DNA of 60,013 nucleotides from Chromatiales bacterium (GTDB lineage Bacteria; Pseudomonadota; Gammaproteobacteria; Steroidobacterales; GCA-2729495), in the NCBI GenBank assembly GCA_002688175.1, contig NZCC01000070.1:1-60013 (forward strand), in the 5' to 3' direction. The notes under the pieces were generated by a model. That model worked only from the letters and a program-made list of their open reading frames with translations, made no database searches and was not told where the DNA came from. The position numbers and the translations under genes were made by a program. This document shows, one piece after another, positions 59,121 to 60,013 of this stretch (within the stretch, counting starts at the first letter, position 1; each line of letters starts with the position of its first letter).

Positions 59121-59900
59121 ATGCAAGCCCTTTTAAACACAGCCACCAAGGCCGCACGTCGCGCCGGTGAAATCGCTATCCGCCAGCTCAAACACCTCGA
59201 CGAGGTCAATGTGCGCAACAAGGGCATCAACGATTTTGTCACCCAGGTCGATGAAGCCGCAGAAGCATGCATCATAGAGACGATTCAGAAATACTATCCT
59301 GACCACGCATTTCTGGCCGAAGAAAGTGGCAACTTAGGCGAAAACGAATATACCTGGATCATCGATCCACTCGACGGTACGACAAACTTCATTCACGGCC
59401 TGCCGATTTTTGCCGTCTCGATAGCGCTGCGTATCAAGGGCCGATTATCAATCGGCGTCGTCTACGATCCGAACCGACAAGAGATGTTCACCGCAATACG
59501 TGGCCGCGGCGCACAGGTAGAAGGCCATAAAATCCGCGTCAGCGGCCGCAGATATCTTGACGACGCGCTGATCGGAACCGGTTTCCCCTACCGCTCACAC
59601 GAGCGGATGAAATCCTACCTGGCGATGCTCGAGCAGGTTCTGCTCAACACGGCGGATGTACGTCGCCCGGGATCAGCGTCACTGGATCTGGCCAACCTGG
59701 CGGCAGGTCGCCTCGATGGCTTCTGGGAATTCGGCCTGAATATCTGGGACATCGCAGCCGGCTCGCTGATTCTGCGTGAGGCCGGTGGGTTGATCAGCGA
59801 AATAGAAGACAAGGACGACTACCTGACCACCGGCAATATTGTGGCAGGTACTCCCAGAGTGCATGACGCACTGAAAAAATTGCTGACCCCGCACCTGTAA
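59121..59900 (+). CDS. suhB: Inositol-1-monophosphatase SuhB
   Basis: SuhB hydrolyses inositol monophosphate and also takes part in rRNA antitermination complexes with NusB. The 259-residue protein has the Mg-binding motifs AEESG, WIIDPLDGTTNFIHG and WDIAAGSLILREAGG. It is divergent from trmJ, the conserved arrangement. Confidence 0.96.
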   Translation: MQALLNTATKAARRAGEIAIRQLKHLDEVNVRNKGINDFVTQVDEAAEACIIETIQKYYPDHAFLAEESGNLGENEYTWIIDPLDGTTNFIHGLPIFAVSIALRIKGRLSIGVVYDPNRQEMFTAIRGRGAQVEGHKIRVSGRRYLDDALIGTGFPYRSHERMKSYLAMLEQVLLNTADVRRPGSASLDLANLAAGRLDGFWEFGLNIWDIAAGSLILREAGGLISEIEDKDDYLTTGNIVAGTPRVHDALKKLLTPHL

Positions 59901-59932
59901 GAATCTTTTACCGAAGATCCTTTTTATCCAGT

Positions 59933-59966
59933 CTTTCCCTGATCGGTATTTTGTGTCCGTATACCC
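59933..59966 (+). repeat. 34-base dispersed repeat, copy 2
   Basis: The segment beginning CTTTCCCTGATCGGTATTTT matches 30622-30655 at 28 of 34 positions. It lies 32 bases after the suhB stop and runs directly into the palindrome at the right edge. Confidence 0.6.
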
Positions 59967-60013
59967 TTCCAAAACGCCGCTAAAGCGACTTTAAGGTTTT
60001 GGAAGGGTATACG
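59958..60013. repeat. Perfect 18-bp inverted repeat at the right edge
   Basis: Arms CGTATACCCTTCCAAAAC (59958-59975) and GTTTTGGAAGGGTATACG (59996-60013) are perfectly complementary around a 20-base loop that itself can pair (TAAAG-CGA-CTTTA). The window ends exactly at the end of the arm, so the palindrome may be longer. It could be a miniature mobile element or a terminator for suhB. Confidence 0.7.

Noticed and set aside
1..60013. CRISPR arrays, prophage, insertion sequences or rRNA genes
   Set aside because: No regularly spaced repeats, integrases, transposases, phage structural genes or rRNA sequences were found; only short palindromic repeats are present.

Overview
The window is a compact, mostly housekeeping stretch of a gammaproteobacterial chromosome. 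The evidence is gene order: parE-parC, nrdR-ribD-ribE-ribB-ribH-nusB-thiL-pgpA, guaB-guaA-tadA beside mltF, divergent xseA, and trmJ-iscS-iscU-iscA-ndk-rlmN-pilW-rodZ-hisS-yfgM-bamB-der with divergent suhB. Most of these blocks are known from Pseudomonas- and Chromatiales-like genomes. FimV and a FimX-like protein imply type IV pili or polar organisation. I cannot name a genus.

Layout. 1-4940: a gene remnant at the left edge, a FimX-like degenerate GGDEF/EAL protein and FimV. 4953-9167: topoisomerase IV (parC, parE). 9518-11043: xseB, an outer-membrane beta-barrel protein, and a small Met/Cys-rich membrane protein paired with an AhpD-like protein. 11604-12893: a Ser/Thr kinase fused to a cyclic-nucleotide-binding domain. 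12988-18783: the riboflavin/nusB/thiL/pgpA operon behind nrdR. 18823-26407: glyA, ettA, purL and a DUF1820 gene. 26706-27845: an orphan TagH-like FHA protein. 27971-30600: feoA-feoB plus a 58-codon FeoB-associated Cys-rich membrane protein behind a Fur-like box. 31041-38734: a four-gene signalling island (TonB-dependent receptor, YfiR-like periplasmic protein, CHASE8-type hybrid histidine kinase with Hpt, receiver-GGDEF-EAL protein). 38794-41890: FKBP isomerase, tRNA-Ser(CGA), an unknown gene, mltF. 41921-46913: tadA, guaA, guaB, xseA. 46985-58880: a serine/homoserine O-acyltransferase, the der-to-rlmN block, ndk and a stripped ISC cluster under trmJ. 59121-59900: suhB.

The most interesting part is 30822-38734. 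It looks like a chain from the outer membrane to cyclic di-GMP in which the YfiBNR logic is rearranged: a TonB-dependent receptor stands where the outer-membrane lipoprotein YfiB would be, and the diguanylate cyclase YfiN is split into a kinase carrying its sensor domain and a separate GGDEF/EAL response regulator. A perfect CRP/Vfr half-site pair (TGTGA-N6-TCACA) lies upstream. A near-perfect one precedes fimV, and the window also encodes a cyclic-nucleotide-binding kinase, so cAMP and cyclic di-GMP may meet here.

Other points worth a second look: the ISC cluster lacks iscR, hscBA and fdx, and its IscU has lost two of three cluster cysteines; a serine O-succinyltransferase-like gene lies at the far end of a block where cysE is often found but is absent; RibB carries a dead GTP-cyclohydrolase-like domain; and several REP-like and other dispersed repeats sit at gene ends, one of them supplying the stop codon of mltF.
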